From positions 44,389 through 108,388 of the forward strand of contig NZ_FCOM02000023.1 in NCBI RefSeq assembly GCF_001544695.2: a DNA stretch of 64,000 bases. Direction: 5' to 3'. The position numbers and the translations under genes are program-made. Below, one piece after another: positions 50,943-60,258 of the stretch; positions within the stretch are counted from its first letter, which is position 1, and the number at the start of each line of letters is the position of its first letter. Source of the DNA: Caballeronia arvi. GTDB lineage: Bacteria; Pseudomonadota; Gammaproteobacteria; Burkholderiales; Burkholderiaceae. The notes beneath the pieces are model-generated. The model did not search any database. It was not told where the DNA came from and was given only the letters and a program-made list of their open reading frames with translations.

Positions 50943-53042
50943 ATGAAGATAGCGGTTGCCTCGCCCGATAGCGAGATCGTACGGCCGGGTGCGCGCGTGG
51001 GATGGGGCGCGCGCATCGATCATCATCGCGGGTTGATCATTGCCGTTTCGGCCTTGCTCGCGATGCTCGCCGGATGGATCGCATTGTCCGCGACGCCCGT
51101 CGGGCTGTACGACATCGGCTCGGTGATATCGAGCGCGACGACGCTCGCGCTCGCGGCGATCGGGCAGACCATCGTCGTGTTGTCGGGCGGGTTCGATCTG
51201 TCGGCATCGGCGGTGGTGTCGCTCGCGAACGTGCTCGCGGTGCGCTTCGTGCAGGGTTCGCCCGTCGAGCAATGGGCGGGCGCCGCGCTGATACTCGCGA
51301 TCGGCGGCGGCATCGGGCTCGTGAACGGCGCGCTGATCGCATGGTTTCGCCTCCAATCGATCGTCGTCACGCTCGCGACGATGTTCATGGTGCAAGGCCT
51401 CACGCTGCTGATTCAGAACAAGCCCGGCGGCAGCGTCGGCGATCAGTTCGGCGCCGTGCTCACGGCCGATCTCATTCCCGACAAGATGCCGATGTCGGCG
51501 GGGCTCCTGATTCTCGCGCTGCTGATCTGGGCGTTCGTCAAGCGCACGCGCTTCGGCGTCGGGCTCTATGCGCTCGGCAGCGACCCGGACGGCGCATATG
51601 CGAACGGCATGCCGGTCACGCGCTATCGCATCGCGACGTATGCGCTCGCGGGCGTGTTCTACGCGGCGGCGGGCCTGTATGTATCGGCGCAGACGGGTTC
51701 CGCCGATCCGCTCGTCGGCCGTCCGTTGCTGCTCTCGATGTTCACGGCCGTCGTGCTCGGCGGCACGCTGCTCGGCGGCGGGCGCGGCGGCTGCGTCGGC
51801 ACCGTGTTCGCCGCGATGACGCTGATGATCACCGTGAACATATTGCTCGTGCTGAACGTATCGGCGTTCTTCACGACGATCGCGGAGGCGGTGATCCTGA
51901 TTCTCGCGGTGCTCGGTTCGTCGATCGGCAAGCAATCGGCCGCGCACGAATGCGCGCGTCACGCGGCGCAATGGTTCAAGGCGATGCGAACGGGGACCCG
52001 CGCACGCGACGACCGGCATGCACGCCGTGTCACGTTCGAGGTCGATGACTTTCGTCCCGTCGAGAATACAGAGTTGAAGGGCCGCGCCATTGCAGACTGG
52101 ATCGAGCGCAATCGCGAATGGGCGAAGTATGTCGTGCCGGCTTATACGCTGTTCTTCGCGGTCGTCATCATCACGGGATTCGTGTATGGGCCCGGCGTGC
52201 TCGCGAGCGCGAACTTCTATAGCAGCCTGCTCACGCTGACGCTGTTTCTCGCGATCCTGGGTCTCGGCCAGGGCGCGGTGATCCTGACTGGCGGACTCGA
52301 TCTGTCGATGCCTTGGCTCATCACACTGTCCGGCGTGCTGTTGACGGGGCTCACGCATGGTGTGAACGGCGCGGCTGCGTGGGCGGTGCCGCTCGTGCTC
52401 GTCGTCGGCCTGCTCGTCGGCGTGTTCAACGGCGTCGGCGTGGTGATGCTCGGCTTGCCGCCCATCGTCGTGACGCTCGCGGCGAACGGCCTGCTGCAAG
52501 GCCTGACGCTGATCTATTGCAACGGCTCGCCGCAAGGATGGTCGCCCTCGTCGATCAGCGAATTCACGAATGGACACCTCGGTCCGCTATCGCTCGCGGC
52601 CTGGAGCGTGCCGGTGTTTCTCGTCATCGCGCTGTTGCTGCTGCATCGCACACCGTTCGGGCGGCGCGTGTATGCGGTCGGCAACTCGCAGGTCGCGGCG
52701 AAGCTGTCCGGCGTGCGCGTCGGCACGACGTTGATCGCCGTGTATTGCCTCTCGGGATTGTGCTCGGCGCTCGTCGGCTTGCTGCTCGCTGGCTTCAGCT
52801 CGCAAGCGTTTCTCGGCATGGGCGATCCGTATCTGCTGCCTTCGATTGCCGTGGTGGTCGTCGGCGGCGCGCTGATCACCGGCGGACGCGGACACTATCT
52901 CGGCGTGTTCGGCGGCGCGCTCCTGCTCACCGCGCTTGGCACGCTGCTCGCGGGTACCACCGTCCCGCCCGCGGTGCGCGACATCATCAACGGGCTCGTC
53001 GTGCTCGCGGCGGTCATCACGTTGCGGGACAAGAAGGGCTAG
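50943..53042 (+). CDS. Fused double permease of CUT2-type sugar ABC importer
   Basis: This 699-residue protein is two complete RbsC-like permeases in one chain. The first is residues about 25-340 (TIVVLSGGFDLSASAVVSL, then GLYALGSDPDGAYANGMPV) and the second about 385-699 (AVILTGGLDLSMPWLITL, then VYAVGNSQVAAKLSGVRV). A linker of about 60 charged residues joins them (HAAQWFKAMRTGTRARDDRH). CUT2 importers usually use two copies of one permease; here two divergent halves form one polypeptide. It is in a single open frame with no sign of frameshift or stop. Confidence 0.9.
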   Translation: MKIAVASPDSEIVRPGARVGWGARIDHHRGLIIAVSALLAMLAGWIALSATPVGLYDIGSVISSATTLALAAIGQTIVVLSGGFDLSASAVVSLANVLAVRFVQGSPVEQWAGAALILAIGGGIGLVNGALIAWFRLQSIVVTLATMFMVQGLTLLIQNKPGGSVGDQFGAVLTADLIPDKMPMSAGLLILALLIWAFVKRTRFGVGLYALGSDPDGAYANGMPVTRYRIATYALAGVFYAAAGLYVSAQTGSADPLVGRPLLLSMFTAVVLGGTLLGGGRGGCVGTVFAAMTLMITVNILLVLNVSAFFTTIAEAVILILAVLGSSIGKQSAAHECARHAAQWFKAMRTGTRARDDRHARRVTFEVDDFRPVENTELKGRAIADWIERNREWAKYVVPAYTLFFAVVIITGFVYGPGVLASANFYSSLLTLTLFLAILGLGQGAVILTGGLDLSMPWLITLSGVLLTGLTHGVNGAAAWAVPLVLVVGLLVGVFNGVGVVMLGLPPIVVTLAANGLLQGLTLIYCNGSPQGWSPSSISEFTNGHLGPLSLAAWSVPVFLVIALLLLHRTPFGRRVYAVGNSQVAAKLSGVRVGTTLIAVYCLSGLCSALVGLLLAGFSSQAFLGMGDPYLLPSIAVVVVGGALITGGRGHYLGVFGGALLLTALGTLLAGTTVPPAVRDIINGLVVLAAVITLRDKKG

Positions 53043-53069
53043 ATCAACTCGAATGAGGACGGGAGACAG

Positions 53070-54014
53070 ATGCAAGCGAAAAACATCGCGGTGATCGGTT
53101 CGGGACGCATCGGACGCGCGTGGGCGATCGTCTTTGCGAAAAGCGGCTTCAATGTGAAGCTGCACGACGCATCGCAGGACATGCTCTCAGGCGCGATTCC
53201 CGCGATCCGCGAAAGCGTGCAGGATCTCGCGTCGTTCGATCTGATCGATGAACCCGTCGACGTAATCGTGTCTCGCATCGCGACATGCGAAAGGCTCGCC
53301 GATGCCGTCGCCGATGCGCATCTCGTGCAGGAGAACATCGCGGAAGTGGTGGACGCGAAGCGCGCGTTGTTCATCGAGCTCGATCGGCTGACGAAGCCCG
53401 ATGCATTGCTCGCGAGTTCGACGTCCGGATTGCCGGCATCGACATTTACGGAGGGCATCGAAGGCCGCGCGCGTTGTCTCGTCGCGCATCCGGTGAATCC
53501 GCCGTCGCTCGTTCCGCTCGTCGAGTTATGCGGCGCGCCGTGGACATCGCAAGACACGATCGAACGCGCAAGCGCCATCTACGAAGAAGCGGGGCAGAAA
53601 CCGGTGAACGTGAATCGTGAAATCTCGGGCTTTCTGCTGAATCGTCTGCAAGGCGCTTTGCTCGATGAAGCGCTGAGTCTCTACGAGCAAGGCTATGCGA
53701 GCGCCGCCGATCTCGACACCGTGATACGCGATGGACTCGCGATGCGCTGGTCGTTCATGGGCCCGTTCGAAACGATCGACCTCAACGCGCCCGGCGGCGT
53801 CGCGGACTACGCGGCGCGTTATGGCGGCACGTATCGAGCGATCGCGTCGACGCGGGAATCGTTCGACTGGTCCGACGATACGTTGAACAGACTCGATGCC
53901 GAGCGCCGCGCCGTGCTGCCGCGCGAGCGTATCGAGGAACGCAGCCGCTGGCGCGATCGCAGACTGATGGCGTTGCTCGCGCATCGCCGTCAGGTGAAGG
54001 ACGATGAAGCCTGA
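53070..54014 (+). CDS. 3-hydroxyacyl-CoA dehydrogenase-family protein, lambda-crystallin/L-gulonate 3-dehydrogenase-like
   Basis: This 314-residue NAD-dependent dehydrogenase has GSGRIGRAWAIVFAKSGF at residues 10-27 and active-site text VQENIAEVVDAKRALF. SSTSGLP and HPVNPPSLVPLVE (catalytic His region) follow. This subgroup includes lambda-crystallin (CRYL1) and L-gulonate 3-dehydrogenase, and also carnitine dehydrogenases. In the operon it can supply a 3-keto acid to BKACE. It starts 27 bases after the permease. Confidence 0.87.
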   Translation: MQAKNIAVIGSGRIGRAWAIVFAKSGFNVKLHDASQDMLSGAIPAIRESVQDLASFDLIDEPVDVIVSRIATCERLADAVADAHLVQENIAEVVDAKRALFIELDRLTKPDALLASSTSGLPASTFTEGIEGRARCLVAHPVNPPSLVPLVELCGAPWTSQDTIERASAIYEEAGQKPVNVNREISGFLLNRLQGALLDEALSLYEQGYASAADLDTVIRDGLAMRWSFMGPFETIDLNAPGGVADYAARYGGTYRAIASTRESFDWSDDTLNRLDAERRAVLPRERIEERSRWRDRRLMALLAHRRQVKDDEA

Positions 54015-54029
54015 ACACAGGAGACAACG

Positions 54030-54932
54030 ATGCCCGAAGTACGCTTGCTGGTCGATGCGAACAATCACCTCGGCGAAGGACCGCTCTGGGACGTGAAGGA
54101 GGAACGGCTGTACTGGATCGACAGCACGGCCGCGGAAATCTATAGCTGCCGCGCGGATGGCAGCGACGCGAAGCGCTATTTCGTGCCGCGCCACATCGGT
54201 TCGATGGCATTGCGCGAGCAGGGCGGCGCGGTCGTCGCGCTCGCCAGCGGCCTGCATTTCTACGACTTCGATGCGCAGACCGTGCAGCTCATCGGCGATC
54301 CGGAGAGCGACGATCCCGAGACACGTTTCAACGATGGCAAGGTCGATCGCCGTGGCCGCTTCGTCGCGGGCACCATGTCCTATGACTTCGACCGCTACGA
54401 CGCCGATCGCGGCCAGCGCTCGACGCGCAGCGGTGGCCTGTACCGGCTCGATACGGACGGAAAGATCGCGCGTCTGGACAGCGGCATCAGTTGCTCGAAC
54501 GGCCCATGCTGGAGCCCCGACAACAAGACGTTCTATTTCACCGATACATACAGCAAAGAGATGTACGCCTACGACTACGACATCGAAACGGGCGCCGCGA
54601 CGAACAAGCGGCTGTTCGTGTCCGCGCACGATATGGCAGGCACGTTCGATGGCGCGACCGTCGATGAAGAAAGCTACATCTGGTCCGCGCTCGTGTTTGG
54701 CGGACGCATTCTGCGCTTCGCGCCCGATGGCAGGCTCGATCGCGTCGTGCCGTTTCCGGTGCGCAATCTGACGAGCGTGATGTTCGGCGGGCCGAATCTC
54801 GACATCCTCTATGTGACGACGATGGGCCGCCCGATGTGGGGCATTCCGCAAAAGGAACGCGACAAGGGCGGCCTGTTCGCGGTGACGGGGCTCGGCGTGC
54901 GAGGCATTCCCGAACCGCGATTCGCGGGTTGA
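54030..54932 (+). CDS. SMP-30/gluconolactonase-family lactonase
   Basis: This 300-residue beta-propeller has HLGEGPLWDV (metal Glu), TRFNDGKVDRRGRFVAGTM (metal Asn), SNGPCWSPDNKTFYFTDT (Asn and Asp) and FDGATVDEESYIWSALVFGG. These enzymes hydrolyse sugar lactones to acids. It closes the catabolic operon and ends two bases from the convergent efflux operon. Confidence 0.9.
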   Translation: MPEVRLLVDANNHLGEGPLWDVKEERLYWIDSTAAEIYSCRADGSDAKRYFVPRHIGSMALREQGGAVVALASGLHFYDFDAQTVQLIGDPESDDPETRFNDGKVDRRGRFVAGTMSYDFDRYDADRGQRSTRSGGLYRLDTDGKIARLDSGISCSNGPCWSPDNKTFYFTDTYSKEMYAYDYDIETGAATNKRLFVSAHDMAGTFDGATVDEESYIWSALVFGGRILRFAPDGRLDRVVPFPVRNLTSVMFGGPNLDILYVTTMGRPMWGIPQKERDKGGLFAVTGLGVRGIPEPRFAG

Positions 54933-54934
54933 TT

Positions 54935-56356
54935 TCAGCGTTGTCGCAAGGATGCGGTCTGAGTGTCTTCGCCGGCGCCGCCTAGCGACTGAAAGAGGGC
55001 AGCCGTGTCGGAGAGACGGTTCGCCTGCGCGAGCGCATAGTCGAGTTGCGTCTGCAATGCCTGGCGTTGTGTATCGAGCAGATCGAAGCGGCTGACGCCG
55101 CCCGCCGTGTAGCGCGCGCCTGCCGTATCGAGATTCGCTCGCGCTTCGTTCGCGGCCACTTCGCGCGACTGCAATGCGCTTGCGTCGTTTTGCAGCGCGG
55201 TCAGGCTGTCGACGACTTGCTGCAATGCGTCCAGCACGGTCTGTCGGTACGCCGAGAGCGCTGCATCATAAGCCGCTTCCGACGAACGCTTCTTCGCGCG
55301 CAATTCGCCGCCATGAAAGAGCGGCTGCGTCAGATTCAAGCCGACGTTCCACACGTTCACGCTGTTCAGCACGTCGTGGATGCTCGTGCGTTGACTGCCC
55401 GCGCCGGCTGTCAGTGAGAACGTCGGATAGAGATCGGCCGTGGCCACGCCGACATTCGCGCTCGCCTGATGCAGCAACGCTTCCGACGCGCGGATGTCGG
55501 GGCGCTCGCGTGCGAGCGTCGATGGCAGCGTGAGCGGCACGCTGTCGGGAATATGCAGCGAGTCGAGCGTGATCGCATCGAAGTCGGCTTTCGACGGCTC
55601 GATGCCGAGCAATACCGCAAGCCGATGATCCGCCGCGTCACGCTGCGCGACGAGCGAAGGCAGCGTCGCGCGCGTTTGCTCGACGAGCGTGCGCTGGCTG
55701 CGTACATCGAACGTTGCGACACCGCCTGCTTTCAGACGTCCTTCCATGATGCCGAGTTGATGAGCCTGCGCATCGACGAGACGCTCGGTCAACGTGATCT
55801 GCTGCTGCAACGATGCGCGACGGATAGCCGTCGATACGACATTGCCCGCGATCGAAAGGCGCGCCGCATCGAGCTCGAAGGACTCGTAATCCACTTGCGC
55901 ACGCAGTGCTTCGAGCGCGCGGCGGTCGCCGCCGAAGATGTCGAGCGTATAGGACACGCTGACCGATGCATCGAAGAGGGTGAAAGGCCCTGGACTCGGC
56001 ACGGGCACGCCGAACGCCGCAGGATCGACCTTTTGACGCGATGTCGAAAGCGATGCATCGACGGCCGGGAAGTACGTCGCGCCCGCTTGCGCCTGATAGT
56101 CTTCGCGCGCCTGCACGAGCTTCGCGCGGGCTTGCGCGAGTGTCGGACTGTCGTTCAATGCGCGATCGACGAGATCGTTCAGCGCTTCTGAACCGAACTG
56201 CTTCCACCAGAGCGGCAAAGCATGGTCGGTGGCGGGAAACTCTTGCGTTGACGTTTTGACATAGCTCTGCGTATCCGGCGGCGCGGGCGTATGAAAGTCG
56301 GGACCGACGGTGCAGCCGCACAGCACGAGCGCGCAGAGAGTAAGTGTGGGTTTCAT
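54935..56356 (-). CDS. Outer-membrane efflux lipoprotein, NodT/OprM family
   Basis: This 473-residue protein has a signal peptide with lipobox LCGC and text CTVGPDFHTPAPP at the mature N-terminus, standard for NodT-type outer-membrane factors. Two OEP repeats follow with long alpha-helical tunnel segments. GGAG six bases upstream supports ATG 56356 over 56362. It is the last gene of the leftward operon HlyD-ATPase-permease-OMF, so a complete tripartite exporter is encoded. Confidence 0.9.
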   Translation of the reverse strand: MKPTLTLCALVLCGCTVGPDFHTPAPPDTQSYVKTSTQEFPATDHALPLWWKQFGSEALNDLVDRALNDSPTLAQARAKLVQAREDYQAQAGATYFPAVDASLSTSRQKVDPAAFGVPVPSPGPFTLFDASVSVSYTLDIFGGDRRALEALRAQVDYESFELDAARLSIAGNVVSTAIRRASLQQQITLTERLVDAQAHQLGIMEGRLKAGGVATFDVRSQRTLVEQTRATLPSLVAQRDAADHRLAVLLGIEPSKADFDAITLDSLHIPDSVPLTLPSTLARERPDIRASEALLHQASANVGVATADLYPTFSLTAGAGSQRTSIHDVLNSVNVWNVGLNLTQPLFHGGELRAKKRSSEAAYDAALSAYRQTVLDALQQVVDSLTALQNDASALQSREVAANEARANLDTAGARYTAGGVSRFDLLDTQRQALQTQLDYALAQANRLSDTAALFQSLGGAGEDTQTASLRQR

Positions 56357-56366
56357 CGACATCTCC

Positions 56367-57527
56367 CTAGTCGAGCGTGCGCCGATAGAAGCGCAGCGCG
56401 ATGCCCATGACGATGACCGTGAAGAGCGCCATCGGCCAGACGGAAGGCCACAGGTCCGCCCAGCCATTGCCCTTGAGCAAAATGCCGCGGATCAGGCGAT
56501 TGAAATAAGTCAGAGGCAGCAGATTGCCGATGAACTGCGCCCACGCGGGCATGCCCGCGAAAGGAAACATGAAGCCCGACAGGAGGATGTTCGGCAGGAA
56601 ATAGAACATGGTGAGCTGCATGGCCTGAAGCTGATTCTGCGCAAGCGACGACAACGTGATGCCCACGGTCAGGTTCGCTGCGATGAAGAGCAGCGCGGCG
56701 AGATAGATCGCGAACGGATTGCCGACGAACGGCACATGAAACACGAAGCGCGTGGCCACCAGAATGATCGACGCCTGAATGAGACCGATGAACACGTAAG
56801 GCACGATCTTGCCGGTCATCACTTCGACCGGGCGCACGGGTGTCGCGAGCAGGTTTTCCATCGTGCCGCGCTCGCGTTCGCGCGTCATCGCGAGGCCTGT
56901 CATCATGACGAGCGTCATCGTGAGGATCACGCCCATCAAGCCAGGCACGACGTTGTATTGCGTGATGCCTTCGGGGTTATAGAGGTTATGGACTTGTACG
57001 TCGAACGCAGCGGGCTTGCTGTTCAACGATGCAAGCGGGCCGGTGATGTCCTTGTTTGCGACGGACTGAATCAGCCCGGGCAGCGCGTTGCTCGCCTTGC
57101 TCACCGCGTTCGGATCCGTGGCGTCTGCTTCGACGAGCAGCGCCGGCCGCTCGCCGCGCAACAGCTTGCGCGAGAAATCGGCGGGGATGTTGAGCACGAA
57201 AAGCACGCGCCCTTGCGCGAGCGCGCGGCGGCCGCTTGCGTCGTCGGGCAGCGTTTCGACGATATCGAAGTAATCGGAATGCTTCATCGCCTCGACGAAG
57301 CTGCGCGTGAAGGGACTTTGATCGCCGACGATGACGGCGGTCGGCAGATGCTTCGGGTCCGTGTTGATCGCATAGCCGAAGAGCGCGAGCTGCACGATCG
57401 GCAACCCGACGATCATGCCGAACGTGATGCGGTCGCGCCGCAATTGCAGAAACTCCTTGGTCACGATGCTCCACCAGCGCGTGACGGAGAAGCCGCCGAA
57501 AATCGCAAAAGGGCCGCGCGCGTTCAT
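56367..57527 (-). CDS. ABC-2 type export permease (YbhS/YbhR-like)
   Basis: This 386-residue permease has an N-terminal membrane helix, a large extracytoplasmic loop (about 60-180) and five C-terminal membrane helices (ABC2_membrane_3). The text TRERERGTMENLLATPVRPVEVMTGK is diagnostic. Only one permease gene is present, so it probably works as a homodimer, whereas E. coli ybhSR has two. It overlaps the ATPase by four bases. Confidence 0.9.
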   Translation of the reverse strand: MNARGPFAIFGGFSVTRWWSIVTKEFLQLRRDRITFGMIVGLPIVQLALFGYAINTDPKHLPTAVIVGDQSPFTRSFVEAMKHSDYFDIVETLPDDASGRRALAQGRVLFVLNIPADFSRKLLRGERPALLVEADATDPNAVSKASNALPGLIQSVANKDITGPLASLNSKPAAFDVQVHNLYNPEGITQYNVVPGLMGVILTMTLVMMTGLAMTRERERGTMENLLATPVRPVEVMTGKIVPYVFIGLIQASIILVATRFVFHVPFVGNPFAIYLAALLFIAANLTVGITLSSLAQNQLQAMQLTMFYFLPNILLSGFMFPFAGMPAWAQFIGNLLPLTYFNRLIRGILLKGNGWADLWPSVWPMALFTVIVMGIALRFYRRTLD

Positions 57528-58468
57528 GACGTCACCTTGAAGTTATCGGTGGATCGGCTCATCAAGTAGATGAACACGTCTTCGAGCCCGGTTTCGATGG
57601 GTTCCGCGCGCATTGCGCCGTCTTTGGTCGCATCGCGCACGGCCCGTTCGACCGCAGCGTGATCGCTGCCGCTCACGTGCAGCGCCGCGCCGAACACGAC
57701 GGTCTGATCGATACCGGGCGTCTTGCGCAAGCGTTCAGAAAGCGCAATCAGATGATCGCCGTGGATGCTCCATGTCGCGAGATTCTGCGAGGCGATCACT
57801 TCACTCGCGGTGCCCTGCGCAAGCAGCCTCCCATAGGCGATATACGCGAGCTTGTGGCAGCGCTCGGCTTCGTCCATGTAATGCGTGCTGACGAGCACGG
57901 AGATGCCTTTCGCCGCAAGACGATGCAGCTCTTCCCAGAAGTCGCGGCGCGCGGTGGGATCGACGCCCGCGGTCGGTTCATCGAGCAGGAGGAGCTTTGG
58001 CTCGTGCAGCATGCAGGCCGCGAGCGCGAGCCGTTGCTTCCATCCGCCCGAGAGCGAACCGGTGAGTTGATTCGCGCGGCTCTGCAAACCGAGCGTTTCG
58101 AGTGCGCGATCGACGGCTTCGCGGCGCTTCGTCATCTGATAGATGCGCGCGACGAAGTCGAGATTCTCGCGGATGGTCAGGTCTTCCCAGTACGAAAAGC
58201 GCTGTGTCATATAGCCGACGTTGCGCTTGATCTCTTCGCTTTCTCGAACGATGTCATAGCCGAGACACGTGCCGCTGCCCGAATCGGGTGTGAGCAGTCC
58301 GCACATCAGGCGAATGGATGTGGTCTTGCCGCTGCCGTTCGGACCTAGAAAGCCGAAGATTTCGCCGCGCGCGACTTGCAAGGTCACATCGTTCACGACG
58401 TGTTTGTCGCCGAAGTGCTTGTTGAGATTGTGGACGTCGATGACGTAGGGCGTGTCCTGCGCGTTCAT
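57524..58468 (-). CDS. ABC exporter ATPase (YbhF-half/CcmA-like)
   Basis: This 314-residue ATPase has Walker A GPNGSGKTTSIR, signature LSGGWKQRLALAAC, Walker B LLLLDEPTAGVD and switch His in STHYMDEAERC. It has one domain only, unlike E. coli YbhF, which is duplicated. ATG 58468 overlaps the HlyD stop by four bases. Confidence 0.9.
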   Translation of the reverse strand: MNAQDTPYVIDVHNLNKHFGDKHVVNDVTLQVARGEIFGFLGPNGSGKTTSIRLMCGLLTPDSGSGTCLGYDIVRESEEIKRNVGYMTQRFSYWEDLTIRENLDFVARIYQMTKRREAVDRALETLGLQSRANQLTGSLSGGWKQRLALAACMLHEPKLLLLDEPTAGVDPTARRDFWEELHRLAAKGISVLVSTHYMDEAERCHKLAYIAYGRLLAQGTASEVIASQNLATWSIHGDHLIALSERLRKTPGIDQTVVFGAALHVSGSDHAAVERAVRDATKDGAMRAEPIETGLEDVFIYLMSRSTDNFKVTS

Positions 58469-59421
58469 TGCAGCCTCACCGCGACGGGTTGACCGGGATG
58501 AAGCTTCGATGCATCGCTGGCCTGAGGATGCGCCTCGACCATGAACACGAGCTTCGCGCGGTTTTCGTTGCTGTAGATGACGGGCGGCGTGTATTCCGCC
58601 TGATTGGAAACATAGGTGATCGTCGCGGGCACGTCTTCGGCGCAGCCGTCGCAATGAATCGACACCGCGCGGCCCGCGGCGAGGCTGCCCACCACGTTTT
58701 CCTGCACGAAGAAGCGCACTTTCACGTTTTGCGGCGGCAGCATCTGAACGACGGGACTTCCAGCCTGCACCCATTCTCCGACGCGAAAGAGCGTGTCGTA
58801 CACGAGGCCATCCGCGGGCGCGGTGACGCGCTTCTGATCGACTTTCCATTGCGCCTGTGCGACGAACGCCTGCGCGGCGGCCACTTGGGCGCGCTGCGCG
58901 GCGATCTGCTGAGGCCGGCCCGGCAAGCGCGCGATGTCGACCTGCTCGGCGAGATCGCGCACCTGTGCGGCGGTTGCATCGGCGTTGGCGCGCGAATCGT
59001 CGAGTTGTCCTTTTGCGATGCCGCCAGCGCTGAACTGCGCCTCGTCGCGGCTCAGTTGCAATGCGGCCTTGCGGCCGTTCGCGCGCGCCTGCGCGAGTTG
59101 TGCGCGCACCGAAGCGACTTCCGGCGCGCGCTTGCCTGTCAGGATGTCTTCGAGCTGCGACTGCGCAGCCGTGAGTTGACGCTGAGCCTGATCGAGCGCG
59201 GCGGTTTCATCGACGGATTCGAGCGTGAACGCACTGGCGCCTGCTTTGACGGATTGCCCGCGCGCGACCGACAACGCGGTGAGCTTTCCCGATTGCGAAG
59301 AGCCCAGATAGACGAACTCCCCTTCGACATAGCCCTGGTAACTATCGCGTTCCTGATGAGAGCATGCCGCCAGCGTCGCGGCGATGAACAGGCAGACAGG
59401 AATGGCGGCTACGCGGCTCAT
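58465..59421 (-). CDS. HlyD/YbhG-family membrane fusion protein
   Basis: This 318-residue periplasmic adaptor has an N-terminal lipobox LAAC, a lipoyl-like half (GYVEGEFVYLGSSQSGKLTALSVARGQSVKAG), a coiled-coil hairpin (about 80-205, Ala/Gln-rich) and a second lipoyl half (VTAPADGLVYDTLFRVGEWVQAG). It connects permease and outer-membrane factor. ATG 59421 is preferred; the frame continues through a second ATG (59433). Confidence 0.87.
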   Translation of the reverse strand: MSRVAAIPVCLFIAATLAACSHQERDSYQGYVEGEFVYLGSSQSGKLTALSVARGQSVKAGASAFTLESVDETAALDQAQRQLTAAQSQLEDILTGKRAPEVASVRAQLAQARANGRKAALQLSRDEAQFSAGGIAKGQLDDSRANADATAAQVRDLAEQVDIARLPGRPQQIAAQRAQVAAAQAFVAQAQWKVDQKRVTAPADGLVYDTLFRVGEWVQAGSPVVQMLPPQNVKVRFFVQENVVGSLAAGRAVSIHCDGCAEDVPATITYVSNQAEYTPPVIYSNENRAKLVFMVEAHPQASDASKLHPGQPVAVRLQ

Positions 59422-59441
59422 GGAGAATTCCATTTTCTTGG

Positions 59442-59453
59442 TTGGTCTACCAA
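59442..59453. promoter_or_regulatory. Short dyad TTGGT-CT-ACCAA before the exporter operon
   Basis: Perfect 5-base arms (59442-59446, 59449-59453) lie 20 bases upstream of the HlyD start. TetR-family regulators of YbhGFSR-type exporters bind similar dyads, but no such regulator is in view. Low-confidence inference. Confidence 0.3.
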
Positions 59454-59676
59454 ACAATACGCGAGGCTGAACGTCGGTGTCAAGCGGAGCGCATGTCGTG
59501 CAATCGTCTACCAGTCAAGAGAAGGATAGGAAAAAGGAAGCGCTGGCGGCTTCTTGTCTGACAAAAAGAGGTCGAGCGAGCTGGTTTGTATCGGTAAATA
59601 TGACAGGTTGGGGCAAAGTGCGACTCGAGGCGAATACACGCACTGAGGCGCCGTAATAATATGGATGGCGAAGCAA

Positions 59677-60057
59677 TCAGATGCCACTACCTTCGGGCGC
59701 TTCATGAGGGATCATCCAGCCGAAGAAGACTTGCGCTTCGACGAGCTGTCCCTCTCTGACGGTGAGGATCTCCGTGTTGCGAAATGCGCTGCCATCTTTC
59801 ATGCGCAAGTCGTAGGTCACGAACACGTGATCGCCATCTGGAACGAGATGGACGAATGTGAACTCATCCGTGACATGCGAGTTCGGCCAGCAACGCGAGA
59901 AGTACGTCGCGCGATCGAGACGATTGTCGCGCGGACTCGTGAAGTGGAAATCGTCGGCGATTAGGGCTTCGATCGCATCGCGGTCTTTCGTGACATATGC
60001 CTCATAGACGCGTTTGGCGATGGATATCGGATCGATGCTTCGGGCAATGGCGGACAT
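59677..60057 (-). CDS. SnoaL-like/NTF2-fold small protein
   Basis: This 126-residue protein has text VYEAYVTKDRDAIEALIADDFHFTSP and DEFTFVHLVPDGDHVFVTYDLRMKDGSAFRNTEILTVREGQ, typical of the nuclear-transport-factor-2 superfamily. Its role cannot be assigned: such folds occur as isomerases, hydrolases and stress proteins. AAAGGAGATACC precedes ATG 60057. It is divergent from the acylase-family gene. Confidence 0.82.
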   Translation of the reverse strand: MSAIARSIDPISIAKRVYEAYVTKDRDAIEALIADDFHFTSPRDNRLDRATYFSRCWPNSHVTDEFTFVHLVPDGDHVFVTYDLRMKDGSAFRNTEILTVREGQLVEAQVFFGWMIPHEAPEGSGI

Positions 60058-60258
60058 CAGGTATCTCCTTTGCAAGGGCGCGTTGTTTCCAATGATTCGA
60101 CGTTCGAGCGCGCAATGAATCGACTGCTGACGCATCGGCTGATGTATCCAAATGTAACCCTGATTTTCGAAGCGGCCTTTGCGCGTGCGTCCCAATCCAA
60201 TTACATTGCAGTATCCGCGTGACCCGAATCAACACCGATAACAAAAGGAGACGCTCAG

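Noticed and set aside
53070..54014. Carnitine dehydrogenase as part of a carnitine operon
   Set aside because: The operon has a CUT2 sugar importer and SMP-30 lactonase, and lacks the thioesterase and betaine genes expected for carnitine use; not fully excluded.
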